A stretch of 64,000 nt of DNA from Scytonema sp. RU_4_4 (lineage in GTDB: Bacteria; Cyanobacteriota; Cyanobacteriia; Cyanobacteriales; Nostocaceae). The position numbers and the translations under genes are program-made. The notes under the pieces are model-generated. The model was not told where the DNA came from, did no database searches, and saw only the letters and a program-made list of their open reading frames with translations. Below are positions 1 through 8,526 of this stretch, piece by piece (positions within the stretch are counted from its first letter, which is position 1; the number at the start of each line of letters is the position of its first letter). The DNA lies in contig JAAUSC010000002.1 of the NCBI GenBank assembly GCA_012031965.1, positions 23,766 to 87,765 on the forward strand. The letters are read 5' to 3'.

Positions 1-357
1 TGGAACTTACTCATATGGGAACCCACGTATGCTCACAATGGTTATTTCCAATTAGGACTTGATTTGGGCTTATTAGGAATTTCGGTATTTGTGCTGGGAT
101 TTTTAATTTACTTTGGACGAGCTTTAACTTGGGCGCGTGTTAACCAAACTGTAGAAGGAATGTTTCCATTAGCCTATTTGACGTTTTTGTTGCCCTATAA
201 CGTCACAGATAGCATCATCTTGCAGCAAAATAATATCTTTTGGGTTCTCTATGTATCGACGATTTTCTCAATGGTGGTTCAGCGCAATGTGGAAGCTAAA
301 CCGTCTGTAATAGCTAGGGAAACTTTAAACAAAGGAGAATACTTCAAAGATGCTTAG
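1..357 (+). CDS. O-antigen ligase/polymerase family protein, C-terminal part
   Basis: The frame is open from the first base, so the gene is cut by the window edge and only 118 codons are visible. The first visible residues (EPTYAHNGYFQLGLDLG) match the conserved His-Asn-Gly loop before a late membrane helix in Wzy/WaaL-type proteins, which polymerise or ligate polysaccharide repeat units at the periplasmic face of the membrane. At least two further hydrophobic helices follow, around residues 23-45 and 54-85. The stop overlaps the next glycosyltransferase start by 8 bases, so the two are translationally coupled in one polysaccharide operon. The exact substrate cannot be told from this fragment. 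Confidence 0.75.
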   Translation, partial: WNLLIWEPTYAHNGYFQLGLDLGLLGISVFVLGFLIYFGRALTWARVNQTVEGMFPLAYLTFLLPYNVTDSIILQQNNIFWVLYVSTIFSMVVQRNVEAKPSVIARETLNKGEYFKDA

Positions 358-1492
358 TCAGCCTACTGTCCTGATTTATAGGAATAACCTGCTACCACCC
401 TCGGAAACTTTCGTGCAAAACCAAGCAGAAGCTTTGCGGCGCTTTACTCCTTTTTACGTAGGCTCCCGTCGTGTGCAAGGCTTGCAGCTTCCCAATGAGC
501 GAACCTTCGCGGTGAACCAGGGTGGACTGTTGGGTTTGACACGGGAAGTCTCTTATAAGCTTTGGGGATTGGCACCCGATTTTGTCCGGCATTTACGAAA
601 GCTCAATCCTGTCTTGATTCACGCTCATTTTGGTCCCGATGGGGTTATGGCTTTACCTTTAGCACGAGATTTAGGAATCCCTCTTGCAGTCACGTTTCAC
701 GGCTATGACGCCACAATGCAGGATGCGTATGCAAAAGCTTCCTTTTGGAGTCATCGAGTCTATCTTCGCCGTAGACAAGTACTCAAACAGAAGGCTCAGC
801 TGTTTGTTGCAGTGTCGGACTATATCAAAAAAACCTTATTAGAGCAGGGTTTTGAGCCAGATAAAGTTGTGGTCCACCATATTGGCGTCGATACGAAAAC
901 TTTTCAACCAGATCCGAGTGTCGTGCGCGAGCCGATCGTTTTATTTGTGGGTCGATTATTAGAAAAAAAGGGTTGCGAGTACCTGATTCGAGCAATGGCT
1001 AAGGTGCAAGCAGCAATCCCAGATGCTGAGCTTGTCATCATTGGTGACGGACCGATGAACCTTGATTTAAAAAAACTGGCAGCCGCATTGCTATATCGTT
1101 ATAAATTTCTGGGGTCGCAGCCTCGACAAGTCGTGCAAAGTTGGATGAATCGGGCACTTATATTGGGTGCGCCGAGTGTGACGGCGGCGACTGGGGAGTC
1201 TGAGGGAATGCCTATCGTGATACTTGAAGCGCAAGCAATGGGTCTACCCGTTGTTAGTTCAATTCATTCTGGCATCCCTGATGTTGTGGTGCATAAAGAA
1301 ACAGGTTTCTTAGCTAGTGAGCGAGATTGGAATACTCTCGCCGATTACATTTTACGTTTGCTAGAAGACAAAACTCTATGGCAACAGTTTAGCCAAAAGG
1401 GTCAAGAACGAGTACGTACCTTATTTAATCTTCGCAGTCAAACCAAGGTTTTAGAAAATTTATACGATGCGGTTTTACAGAAAAATGCGTGA
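350..1492 (+). CDS. Glycosyltransferase family 4 protein
   Basis: This 380-aa protein has the GT-B fold layout of GT4 glycosyltransferases. The N-terminal acceptor half contains LIHAHFGPDG and TFHGYDAT (about residues 85-120). The donor half begins near residue 195 with IVLFVGRLLEKKGCEYLI and carries the sugar-nucleotide binding signature ESEGMPIVILEAQAMGLPVV near residues 283-302. It probably adds one sugar to a lipid-linked exopolysaccharide or O-antigen intermediate at the cytoplasmic side of the membrane. The ATG lies inside the end of the O-antigen ligase-like gene (8-base overlap). Length and motifs look complete. Donor and acceptor are unknown. Confidence 0.9.
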   Translation: MLSQPTVLIYRNNLLPPSETFVQNQAEALRRFTPFYVGSRRVQGLQLPNERTFAVNQGGLLGLTREVSYKLWGLAPDFVRHLRKLNPVLIHAHFGPDGVMALPLARDLGIPLAVTFHGYDATMQDAYAKASFWSHRVYLRRRQVLKQKAQLFVAVSDYIKKTLLEQGFEPDKVVVHHIGVDTKTFQPDPSVVREPIVLFVGRLLEKKGCEYLIRAMAKVQAAIPDAELVIIGDGPMNLDLKKLAAALLYRYKFLGSQPRQVVQSWMNRALILGAPSVTAATGESEGMPIVILEAQAMGLPVVSSIHSGIPDVVVHKETGFLASERDWNTLADYILRLLEDKTLWQQFSQKGQERVRTLFNLRSQTKVLENLYDAVLQKNA

Positions 1493-1577
1493 CCGAGCGC
1501 ATCTTAGTTGAAGTTAAGAGCTTGCTTTTAAGAAGAGTAAGACAACAAAAATAATTAACTTTAGGAGGTCGTTAATT

Positions 1578-2282
1578 GTGGAAAAGCATAGAATGTTCAA
1601 GCAAAATTTGAAAAGATTCAGAAGGAGATTATTTGAGAGCTTTGGCTCAGACCGTTATTCAAGACCTTCATTAAAAAATATTGATAGGACGCTTGAAAAA
1701 TATCTCAATTATCGCAATGGTTTCTTCATTGAGGTCGGTGGTAATGATGGGTTCAATCAAAGTAATACGTACTACTTTGAGCGTTTTCGCTGTTGGAATG
1801 GAATTCTTGTGGAAGCTATTCCTGAACTTTATGAAGAATGTGTAAAAGAACGACCAAGGTCAAAAGTTTTTAATTATGCTCTAATATCTGAGGATTACCA
1901 AGATACTCATGCCACAATGATTTATTCAAATCTCAGGTCTCTTGTGAAAGGGGCGCAAAAGAGTGATGAAAATGACATCAAACATGCATACGATATGAAC
2001 CATCTAAAAAAGAGTAGTGTGAAACCTTATGAAATTAGCGTACCTGTACGTACACTAACATCAATATTAGATGAATGTCATGTTCAGGAAATCGATTTAT
2101 TCTCTTTAGATGTTGAAGGGTACGAACTCAATGTACTCAAGGGTCTTGATTTTAATAAATATCAACCGAAGTATATGCTGATAGAAGCAAGATTTAGAAA
2201 TGAAATAGAAGAATATATCAGTGATTTATACATTCAAATAGACCAATTTTCACATCATGATTTCCTTTACAAATTAAAGTGA
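1578..2282 (+). CDS. FkbM family methyltransferase
   Basis: This 234-aa protein has the FkbM-type S-adenosylmethionine methyltransferase pattern: a glycine-rich motif I (FIEVGGNDGFNQSNTYYFE, about residues 50-68), an acidic residue after the next strand (ILVEAIPELYEE) and the late IDLFSLDVEGYELNVLKGL segment with its conserved Asp-Glu. In polysaccharide clusters such enzymes O-methylate a sugar. GTG at 1578 is chosen because AGGAGGT at 1563-1569 sits at ideal spacing; a downstream ATG at 1593 has no such site. The gene is AT-richer than its neighbours, which may reflect separate acquisition. It lies between two glycosyltransferases on the same strand. Confidence 0.88.
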   Translation: MEKHRMFKQNLKRFRRRLFESFGSDRYSRPSLKNIDRTLEKYLNYRNGFFIEVGGNDGFNQSNTYYFERFRCWNGILVEAIPELYEECVKERPRSKVFNYALISEDYQDTHATMIYSNLRSLVKGAQKSDENDIKHAYDMNHLKKSSVKPYEISVPVRTLTSILDECHVQEIDLFSLDVEGYELNVLKGLDFNKYQPKYMLIEARFRNEIEEYISDLYIQIDQFSHHDFLYKLK

Positions 2283-2387
2283 GAATATGGAAAAAACAAG
2301 AGTTTAGCGCACAGACTTGGTTATTTATCAGCTGCCCCTAGAGCTTCTACTCGTTCTGATGCTGAAGCGGGGGGACCGCGATCGCAT

Positions 2388-3533
2388 ATGCTTGGCGTGA
2401 TGCGAGCTTTTGAGGCTCTGCAGTGGCAGGTAAAACCCTTTATTGTGGGCGATCGCGTACCACGTAGTTGGGTGAGTTCAGGCTCGGAACGCGCAGTTAC
2501 AGGAGGGTTTTTCCGTACCCTGATATCAGACCTAGTACGGTTGAACATGGGTATCATCAATGTAAGGCGAGCTTGGCGTGAATTAGGTCAACAAGTGGAC
2601 TGGGTTTACGAGCGCCGTGCTGCGCTTCAGTCTCTCGGCTGGATATTCACGCGGTATGGTATCCCCTGGATATTAGAAACCAATTCCCCTTTGTTCTATG
2701 AATCGAAAGCAGAGCGGAAAAATGTTGTCCTGAGCAGACTTGAAAGATGGTTGGAGATAAAAGCTTATCGGGAGTGTGACATCCTAATCTGTATTACCGA
2801 AGCACTCAAAGAGATTATCGTCCGCGAAGCAAATATCCCACCTGAAAAGGTCATAGTGCTACCCAACGGTGTAGATACTTCTGTTTTTAACCCTGACTCT
2901 TACCAGCCTAAGCGTACATTTGATAACTTCACAATTGGCTTTGTGGGCAATTTGTATGCTTGGCAGGGGTTGGAGGATTTGTTGAAGGCTCTGCACGACT
3001 TGCTTAAAGAGGGCTTTGATTTGTCCCTAGTCGTCGTTGGAGACGGTCAGATGCGGACAGAATGGGAATCCAAGGCTCAGACATTGGGGTTATCTAACAA
3101 CGTGAAGTTTGTCGGTCAAGTTCCTTGGAACGAGGTTCCCTCTTACATTGCTGGATTCGATGTTGGCTATTCTGGTCACGTCAAGCTACAGATTGGTAAG
3201 ATGTACCATTCGCCACTCAAAATATACGAGTATATGGCGATGGGTAAACCAGTCTTAGCTTCGGCTTTTGAAGATGCTCAACGGGTACTCCGGGAAGGGG
3301 AAACCGGGTTTTTGTTCAAAGCCGGGGATATGCAGGATCTCAAATCTGCCTTAGTCAGGGCTTATAAGTCGCAGCCGGTACTAGAGGAGATGGGGCGTCA
3401 GGCTCGTGAAGATATCCTGCTTAATCACAGTTGGATAGCTCGCGTGCAGACATTGATTCCAATAGTTGATCAAATTTTGGGCGAGAAGGAGCAACAAACA
3501 GATACAAAGTGTATGACATCCTCTGCCCACTGA
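2388..3533 (+). CDS. Glycosyltransferase family 4 protein, N-terminus probably frameshifted
   Basis: A GT-B glycosyltransferase of at least 381 aa. The acceptor domain includes WILETNSPLFYESKAERK, and the donor domain starts with FTIGFVGNLYAWQGLEDLL and ends with a KIYEYMAMGKPVLAS signature. The methionine at 2388 is not a convincing start: in-frame sequence upstream (from 2289) encodes a family-like N-terminus containing GYLSAAPRASTRSDAEAGG, but it has no start codon before the stop at 2280. ATG at 2287 is out of frame by one. Adding one A to the A6 run at 2291-2296 would join that ATG to the frame and give about 415 aa. So the true gene is probably 2287-3533 with a missing base. It probably acts in the same polysaccharide pathway as its neighbours. 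Confidence 0.85.
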   Translation: MLGVMRAFEALQWQVKPFIVGDRVPRSWVSSGSERAVTGGFFRTLISDLVRLNMGIINVRRAWRELGQQVDWVYERRAALQSLGWIFTRYGIPWILETNSPLFYESKAERKNVVLSRLERWLEIKAYRECDILICITEALKEIIVREANIPPEKVIVLPNGVDTSVFNPDSYQPKRTFDNFTIGFVGNLYAWQGLEDLLKALHDLLKEGFDLSLVVVGDGQMRTEWESKAQTLGLSNNVKFVGQVPWNEVPSYIAGFDVGYSGHVKLQIGKMYHSPLKIYEYMAMGKPVLASAFEDAQRVLREGETGFLFKAGDMQDLKSALVRAYKSQPVLEEMGRQAREDILLNHSWIARVQTLIPIVDQILGEKEQQTDTKCMTSSAH

Positions 3534-3666
3534 AGACAGGAAGCATCTACCTTTTGTCAAAGCCAATCAGATTTCAGTTATTTTTGCGCGATTCTGTACT
3601 TTGCAGAAGCGCCTTAGTAAAGCTTTTTTTGTGCAAATCATCCAATATAAAACCGAATTGCCAAAC

Positions 3667-4494
3667 ATGAAATCTACAACACAAAAGGTAAGCGTTATTT
3701 CTTCACTGAGTCTTCTTGGTGTCACGGTTAACCCTTTGACTATAGAAAACCTTCATAGTCTGATTACTAAAGCTGTCACTAATAGGCAAAAGTGGATTAT
3801 TGCTAACCACAACTTGCACAGCATTTACCTTTCCCACCACAACAGCAAGATGCGTGCCTTTTATGCTCAGGCAGATTACGTACATGTGGACGGTATGGGT
3901 GTAGTCTTGCTTGGGAAGCTTTTAGGTCTTCCCCTAAGCCGGGAGCATCGAGTGACATACGCAGATTGGACAGAGCCTTTAATGGCGCAAGCTGTGCAAC
4001 AAGGTTGGCGTGTATTTTACCTAGGTTCCAAACCGGGGATAGCCGAGCAGGGAGCCAGCATTCTGCGGAAACGCTTTCCAGGCTTGCAGATTGCAACAGC
4101 ACACGGCTACTTTAATACTCGTCCACATAGCCAAGAAAACCAGGCTATTTTGGAAATGATTAATACTTACCAGCCGCATATCCTGATGGTGGGTATGAGT
4201 ATGCCCCGACAAGAATACTGGGTGCTGGATAATCTTGAACAACTCTCTGCTAATGCTATCTTGACCGCTGGTGCTGCTATCGATTATGTAGCAGGTGCAG
4301 TACCAACTCCGCCTAGGTGGGCAGGAAGATTGGGGCTAGAGTGGTTGTTTCGCCTACTCATTGAACCTAAGCGGTTGTGGCGGCGCTATTTGGTAGAGCC
4401 TTGGTTCATATTGAGGTTGTTTTTAGCCGAACTGTTGAAACAGCCTCGCTTGAATACATATGATCGAGCCTATACTCCCCATGAAAAAAGCTAA
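3667..4494 (+). CDS. WecG/TagA/CpsF family glycosyltransferase
   Basis: This 275-aa protein matches the WecG/TagA/CpsF (GT26) family, which transfers N-acetylmannosaminuronate, N-acetylmannosamine or glucose to a lipid-linked sugar. Visible signatures are LLGVTVNPLTIENLHSL at the start, VHVDGMGVVLLGKLLGLPL near residues 77-95, VFYLGSKPG, LMVGMSMPRQEYWV and the C-terminal tail with ARRLGLEWLFRL-like sequence (GRLGLEWLFRLLIEPKRLWRR in two parts). An in-frame TTG at 3601 would add 22 unlike residues; ATG 3667 fits the family start better. It is the last gene of the polysaccharide run, followed by a strong hairpin at 4506-4530. It probably makes an early step of repeat-unit synthesis. Confidence 0.9.
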   Translation: MKSTTQKVSVISSLSLLGVTVNPLTIENLHSLITKAVTNRQKWIIANHNLHSIYLSHHNSKMRAFYAQADYVHVDGMGVVLLGKLLGLPLSREHRVTYADWTEPLMAQAVQQGWRVFYLGSKPGIAEQGASILRKRFPGLQIATAHGYFNTRPHSQENQAILEMINTYQPHILMVGMSMPRQEYWVLDNLEQLSANAILTAGAAIDYVAGAVPTPPRWAGRLGLEWLFRLLIEPKRLWRRYLVEPWFILRLFLAELLKQPRLNTYDRAYTPHEKS

Positions 4495-4505
4495 AAGTTA
4501 GATAT

Positions 4506-4530
4506 GGCAGAAAAGCAGAACTTTTCTGCC
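4506..4530 (+). terminator. Hairpin terminator after the WecG-type gene
   Basis: GGCAGAAAAG, loop CAGAA, CTTTTCTGCC forms a perfect 10-bp stem 11 bases after the stop codon. The T-rich stretch (CTTTTTC) comes a little late, at about 4541, so it may be an imperfect intrinsic terminator. Confidence 0.55.
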
Positions 4531-4600
4531 TCAGATTGCACTTTTTCGCACGGATTGAGTCTGAGCCCTATTAGACAATCAGGATAAGGAAAGGATTTCA

Positions 4601-5776
4601 GTGGCAAAAAAACGAGTCTTGAGAGGACGGCGTAACTTTTTATTGGGCTTAGGTACTTTGGCAGGGACGGGTGCTTTGGCGATAGCCAGTAGATACTGGC
4701 ACCAGAGCAATCAAATGCAAGCGCTTGCTGACAACAGTAGAGATTTTCCAGTGGTTGGGAACACCCCTTTACGTAACCGGGCGGCGGTAAAGGGATTGAT
4801 TTATGGGGGAGCAACTCAACAATATATGCTAGCCTCAAACACAGCGTTTGCGACTAGCTTTGCTCAAGAGTGTGGTATGCTTGTGCCAGAGGATGAATTA
4901 AAGTGGAGAAATCTTCGCCCTAGCCCAGACAGTTTTGACTTTACTCAAAGCGATTGGTTAGCAGAATTTGCCAGCACTCATAATATGCTGTTTCGCGGAC
5001 ACACTTTAGTATGGCACGCTAAATTGCCAAAGTGGTTTAAGACGACAGTCAACCGTCAAAACGCTGAGAAGTTTTTGGTAAAACATATTACAACAGTTGC
5101 TGGGCATTATGCTGGGAAGATTCACTCATGGGATGTGGTTAATGAGGCAATCTACCCCAACGATGGACGTTCTGATGGGTTGCGAAACACGCCGTGGCTT
5201 AAGTTTTTAGGACCAGATTATATTGACATTGCCTTTCGCGCTGCAGCAGAGGCAGACCCCCAGGCATTATTAGTCTATAACGACTATAGTATGGAATATG
5301 ACACCCCGAAAGATGAAGCAAGGAGAACTGCTGTCTTAAAATTGCTAGAGCGTTTAAAGTCCAAAGGGACTCCAGTACAGGCTCTTGGTATTCAAGCTCA
5401 TTTATGGGGGGGAGAGGCTCGCTTTAACGCTCTTAAGCTGAAGGCTTTTCTGGAGAATGTCGCAAGTCTTGGTCTCAAAATTATGATTACCGAGCTAGAT
5501 GTGACAGACAAAAAGTTGCCTAAAGATGTTAAGGAACGCGATCGCCTTGTCGCTGAAATCTATGAGGAATATTTATCAGTCGTGTTAGATGAACCAGCTG
5601 TCATTGCAGTTTTGACTTGGGGATTAAGCGATCGCTATACGTGGCTAACAGAGAAACAACCCCGCAAAGATGGTTCACCAGTGCGTCCCCTCCCACTTGA
5701 TGCACAAATGAAGCGCAAGTTGGTATGGAATGCGATCGCGCGTGCTTTTGATAGCGCAGTTCAGCATGGAAATTAA
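4601..5776 (+). CDS. Endo-1,4-beta-xylanase, glycoside hydrolase family 10, Tat-exported
   Basis: This 391-aa secreted hydrolase has a twin-arginine-like signal (RGRRNFLLGLGTLAGTGALA, residues 7-26). The GH10 barrel follows: FRGHTLVWHAKLPKWF, the acid/base glutamate in WDVVNEAIYP (about residue 184), the nucleophile glutamate in IMITELDVTDKKLP (about residue 300) and VLTWGLSDRYTWL. All catalytic landmarks of a beta-1,4-xylan or mixed-glucan endohydrolase are present. GTG 4601 is preceded by GGAAAGGA, supporting this start. Its place directly behind an exopolysaccharide cluster suggests the real substrate may be the organism's own polysaccharide, trimmed during export or motility, rather than plant xylan; that part is inference. 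Confidence 0.93.
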   Translation: MAKKRVLRGRRNFLLGLGTLAGTGALAIASRYWHQSNQMQALADNSRDFPVVGNTPLRNRAAVKGLIYGGATQQYMLASNTAFATSFAQECGMLVPEDELKWRNLRPSPDSFDFTQSDWLAEFASTHNMLFRGHTLVWHAKLPKWFKTTVNRQNAEKFLVKHITTVAGHYAGKIHSWDVVNEAIYPNDGRSDGLRNTPWLKFLGPDYIDIAFRAAAEADPQALLVYNDYSMEYDTPKDEARRTAVLKLLERLKSKGTPVQALGIQAHLWGGEARFNALKLKAFLENVASLGLKIMITELDVTDKKLPKDVKERDRLVAEIYEEYLSVVLDEPAVIAVLTWGLSDRYTWLTEKQPRKDGSPVRPLPLDAQMKRKLVWNAIARAFDSAVQHGN

Positions 5777-5800
5777 CCCTTCACGTTCCGTTTTGAAGAC

Positions 5801-5826
5801 CAGTAGGGCTGGTAAGAGCCCTGCTG
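5801..5826. terminator. Hairpin between convergent genes
   Basis: CAGTAGGGCT, loop GGTAAG, AGCCCTGCTG gives a 10-bp stem with one G-T pair. It lies in the 66-base gap between the convergent xylanase and CPBP protease genes, so it could serve both strands. No long T tract follows. Confidence 0.45.
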
Positions 5827-5842
5827 AGTTTAATCAAAATTT

Positions 5843-6439
5843 CTAATTTTTAACGATCGCAGACTGCCCAATCTTCCATATATAGCTAGAAATCAAATTG
5901 GTAAGAATATGAGCAACAATCGGCACTAACAAGTTACCACTCAAAAGAGCGCTATAACCTAGCAATATTCCGACAACGCTTGCCCAAACAACATAGGGCC
6001 ATTGTTGAGAACCACTGAAGTGTAAAATACCAAAAAAAACGCTTGAAATAATGACAGCTACATGGCTAAGTCCAAAGGCTGGTAGCATCACACCTCGAAA
6101 TAACAATTCTTCACTTAATCCAGGTAGCAACCCTAGCCATATCAAGTCTGGTAAAGCTAAGGGCTTTAGCACCATTTCTAAGTAAAAATTAGCACTTCTA
6201 CGATAGGGGAGCCATAGGCGATAAGCTAAGCCACTCAAGGCGGTAATGCCTAAACCTAACAAAATTCCCCAAAGTAATGCTCTTTCCTCCCAGCGCCAAG
6301 ACATTAGGGGAAAGTTACCAAATTGTAGCCACAGCTTGGCGACTATCCATAAAAGAATTGCAGTCACTCCCATCGCCACCAGCACTTGAGTGCGTGTCAG
6401 ATAAGGGATTTCTGGCTCTTGCTTCTGCTGTTGTGCCAC
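5843..6439 (-). CDS. CPBP family intramembrane glutamic endopeptidase
   Basis: This 198-aa integral membrane protein has about five hydrophobic segments and the CPBP (Abi/CAAX protease) motifs: motif 1 EELLFRGVMLPAF (about residues 109-121), motif 2 GILHFSG (about residues 137-143) and a late AHILTNLISSYIW with the conserved His and Asn. The paired glutamates and the histidines form the active site of Rce1-like proteases. In cyanobacteria such proteins are numerous and mostly of unknown substrate; some process bacteriocins or confer immunity to them. Start GTG 6439 has no evident ribosome site. The gene converges on the xylanase gene and does not look functionally linked to it. Confidence 0.85.
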   Translation of the reverse strand: MAQQQKQEPEIPYLTRTQVLVAMGVTAILLWIVAKLWLQFGNFPLMSWRWEERALLWGILLGLGITALSGLAYRLWLPYRRSANFYLEMVLKPLALPDLIWLGLLPGLSEELLFRGVMLPAFGLSHVAVIISSVFFGILHFSGSQQWPYVVWASVVGILLGYSALLSGNLLVPIVAHILTNLISSYIWKIGQSAIVKN

Positions 6440-6482
6440 GATAATCTATGAGGGGACAAGGGAACAAGGAGAAAATAACTTC

Positions 6483-7550
6483 TTAATTATTTACTAGAGA
6501 TTGTAAAGGCGATATATTCTGACTTAAGGCAGATGGATTAATACCTGCTTTGAGGGCGGCTAATACACCAACTGCCTCTAAATATGTATTGACCTGTATT
6601 GATTTTATTCCTAAAGGTTGAGGTCGAACCTGTACCTGAGTCTGATTTTCCTCCACAGTAATAATTTGACATCGCCTACGGTGACTTAAACTCAGTAAAG
6701 CGCTATTGCCACATGCAGTTGCTGGTACAATTGCCGCATCAACTTGGTTTGCCCAAATATCAGCAAATTCGCACAATTCATCTGACGCCCCAGTCAGAAA
6801 CTGGGGGGCGCGGCTCAAACCAACAAGCACGCTTGGTAAGAAAGTATAGCCTAATTCTTCGGCAGCACAACGGGGAGATAAATTGGGATCAGCAGGTGGA
6901 GGAAAGAAGGCGGGTGAATGGGCGCAAGGAACTTGAAAAGTTCGCACAATCAAATGGCTGATCACAGCTTCTGCACCAGCAATGGGATCGACTCCTTTAC
7001 CTAGACGGTAGTTTTGATCTGCTTGTTCATCAAGAGTATCAGGAAAACGAGCAACAACGGCGATCGCCTCTGCTCCCGCTTTTTTGATTAAAACTTCCGC
7101 TGCCCGTAATAAACTATCTGGGTTGCCTATCGTTCCCCAACTTATCCCTGATGCAGACTCACGTAATTCTACGTTTAATGGTGCATCAGTTATGACGTAA
7201 TCTGTTAAGGATAATCCCAGAGTGGCTCTGGCTGCATCCGCTGCCTGTAGGTGTCGTAGCCGTAACTCTGGTTCTATTCCTTGGTCAAGAAGCAAACCTA
7301 TCCGATTTTGATGAACTGGACGGAAACCCCAGCATCCAGCAGCAAATTTGTCAAGTCCGTAACCTTCAACGTAGAAAGTGTTGGACATGTTCCAGTACAA
7401 ACTGGCACCATTGAGGACATTGGGGTGAGTGATCAGGCGATCGCAAACCTGTGAAGCAGCTTTTGCAACTGGCAATGCATCTCCTGCATAACCTCCTATT
7501 GCGGCTCCAATGCCAGTAGGAATAATTAAGATAGCGGTATATTGACGCAC
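6483..7550 (-). CDS. DUF3326 domain-containing protein
   Basis: A 355-aa protein with the DUF3326 hallmark start (ILIIPTGIGAAIGGYAGDAL), found mainly in cyanobacteria and plastid-bearing organisms. Other conserved-looking stretches are VLNGASLYWNMSNTFYVEGYGLD in two parts, IGLLLDQGIEPELRLRH and PATACGNSALL with a cysteine near residue 285. No function is established. The start is taken as GTG 7550, because family members begin shortly before the IIPTG motif; TTG at 7562 is possible. It is the third gene on the minus strand after ferredoxin and a 58-aa protein, separated from the latter by about 130 bases. Confidence 0.85.
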   Translation of the reverse strand: MRQYTAILIIPTGIGAAIGGYAGDALPVAKAASQVCDRLITHPNVLNGASLYWNMSNTFYVEGYGLDKFAAGCWGFRPVHQNRIGLLLDQGIEPELRLRHLQAADAARATLGLSLTDYVITDAPLNVELRESASGISWGTIGNPDSLLRAAEVLIKKAGAEAIAVVARFPDTLDEQADQNYRLGKGVDPIAGAEAVISHLIVRTFQVPCAHSPAFFPPPADPNLSPRCAAEELGYTFLPSVLVGLSRAPQFLTGASDELCEFADIWANQVDAAIVPATACGNSALLSLSHRRRCQIITVEENQTQVQVRPQPLGIKSIQVNTYLEAVGVLAALKAGINPSALSQNISPLQSLVNN

Positions 7551-7681
7551 GAATAAAGTCAAAAGTGAAAACTCAAAAGTGAAAACTCAAAAAAAATTCT
7601 ATTTGTTTCGTGATTAGTTGTTAGTTGTTTTTACTATCAGCTATCAACTAACCACTAACAATTGCTATTAGCTATTCTCCA

Positions 7682-7858
7682 TTAGCTTTCTGTGGTAACA
7701 ACGGCTTCAACAGTGCATGATTGTTGTTTCACGTCCACAGATGTCACTGCCCAACGCAAAGGTTCTCCCTGTTTTTTCAACTCGACTTCAATTGCTTTTT
7801 GGAGTTCTGTGGGAGTTTCTTGTAAATCAATTTCTGCGGTAATAAAATGTGTTGTCAT
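7682..7858 (-). CDS. Small conserved-looking protein, 58 aa
   Basis: A short frame reading MTTHFITAEIDLQETP at the start and ending VEAVVTTES. It has clear coding character: no gaps in frame, balanced composition, and ATG 7858 placed 64 bases after the ferredoxin stop on the same strand. Predicted alternating beta and helix (ITAEIDL, then a helix around PTELQKAIEVELKKQ, then WAVTSVDVKQQSCTVEAVV) resembles a small alpha/beta fold of about 60 residues. I do not recognise a named family. Because it lies between ferredoxin and DUF3326 genes, a redox or cofactor-related role is possible but unproven. Confidence 0.65.
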   Translation of the reverse strand: MTTHFITAEIDLQETPTELQKAIEVELKKQGEPLRWAVTSVDVKQQSCTVEAVVTTES

Positions 7859-7922
7859 TGTTTGACTCCTGACTTAATAGACACGCCAAGGCTGATGTAT
7901 GGACACGCTGTTTGCAGCGTCT

Positions 7923-8237
7923 CTACTTACCAAATTGCAACTGATAAACAATTTCTTCCTTTTCGGTTTCAATCTTTAAGTCAGAACGAGGATAAGCAAC
8001 GCAAAGTAATACATAACCTTTTGCTTGCAGTTCTGGACTTACTCCCATCCCATCACTTTGATCCACACTTCCGGAGAGAATTTGGGCAGCACAAGTCGTA
8101 CAAACACCAGCATGACAGGAGCTGGGTAAACCTAATTGGGCTGCATCAGCAACTGATAAGATGGTTTCATTTTCAGGGACTTGCAAAGTATGAGTTTTGC
8201 CTTGGTGGATAATTTCAACGGTGTATGTTTTGGACAT
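7923..8237 (-). CDS. Plant-type [2Fe-2S] ferredoxin
   Basis: A 104-aa ferredoxin with the four cluster cysteines in the plant-type arrangement: SSCHAGVCTTCAA (C-x4-C-x2-C, about residues 41-49) and a fourth in VLLCVAYP (about residue 79). It carries electrons between photosystem I or NADPH-linked enzymes and soluble acceptors. The sequence is less acidic than photosynthetic PetF and ends in a charged tail (KEEIVYQLQFGK), so it is probably one of the minor ferredoxins of cyanobacteria. ATG 8237 is preferred over an in-frame TTG at 8243. Its neighbours downstream are the 58-aa protein and DUF3326. Confidence 0.92.
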   Translation of the reverse strand: MSKTYTVEIIHQGKTHTLQVPENETILSVADAAQLGLPSSCHAGVCTTCAAQILSGSVDQSDGMGVSPELQAKGYVLLCVAYPRSDLKIETEKEEIVYQLQFGK

Positions 8238-8526
8238 ATACAATAGCAGTGCTGTGCAACGGATAAGTCAAATATCTTATCTTAGAAATAGATGGACAAC
8301 CCGACAAAGAATCGCAAAGCAAGAAGCTTAACTGGAAAGAGCTTGACTCGCTAGGGCGCTATCCAGTGATAATTATAAGTCCTTGCTAGACGAAAAAATT
8401 CACCTGGGGAGATTTCTCGCCTGTTCATCTGGCTTGTTACCGACAATCAGGGAAAACGACCCATAAAGAATGGGAAGTGATTGTAAACACTCAATCCAAT
8501 TGTGGACCGAATATTTGGAGAGCAGA

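Noticed and set aside
3381..3566. Short minus-strand frames over the glycosyltransferase genes
   Set aside because: Antisense shadows of conserved coding sequence, without start signals or family features.
4491..4838. 115-codon minus-strand frame across the xylanase start
   Set aside because: It is antisense to the GH10 signal peptide and hairpin; the sense gene has all catalytic motifs.
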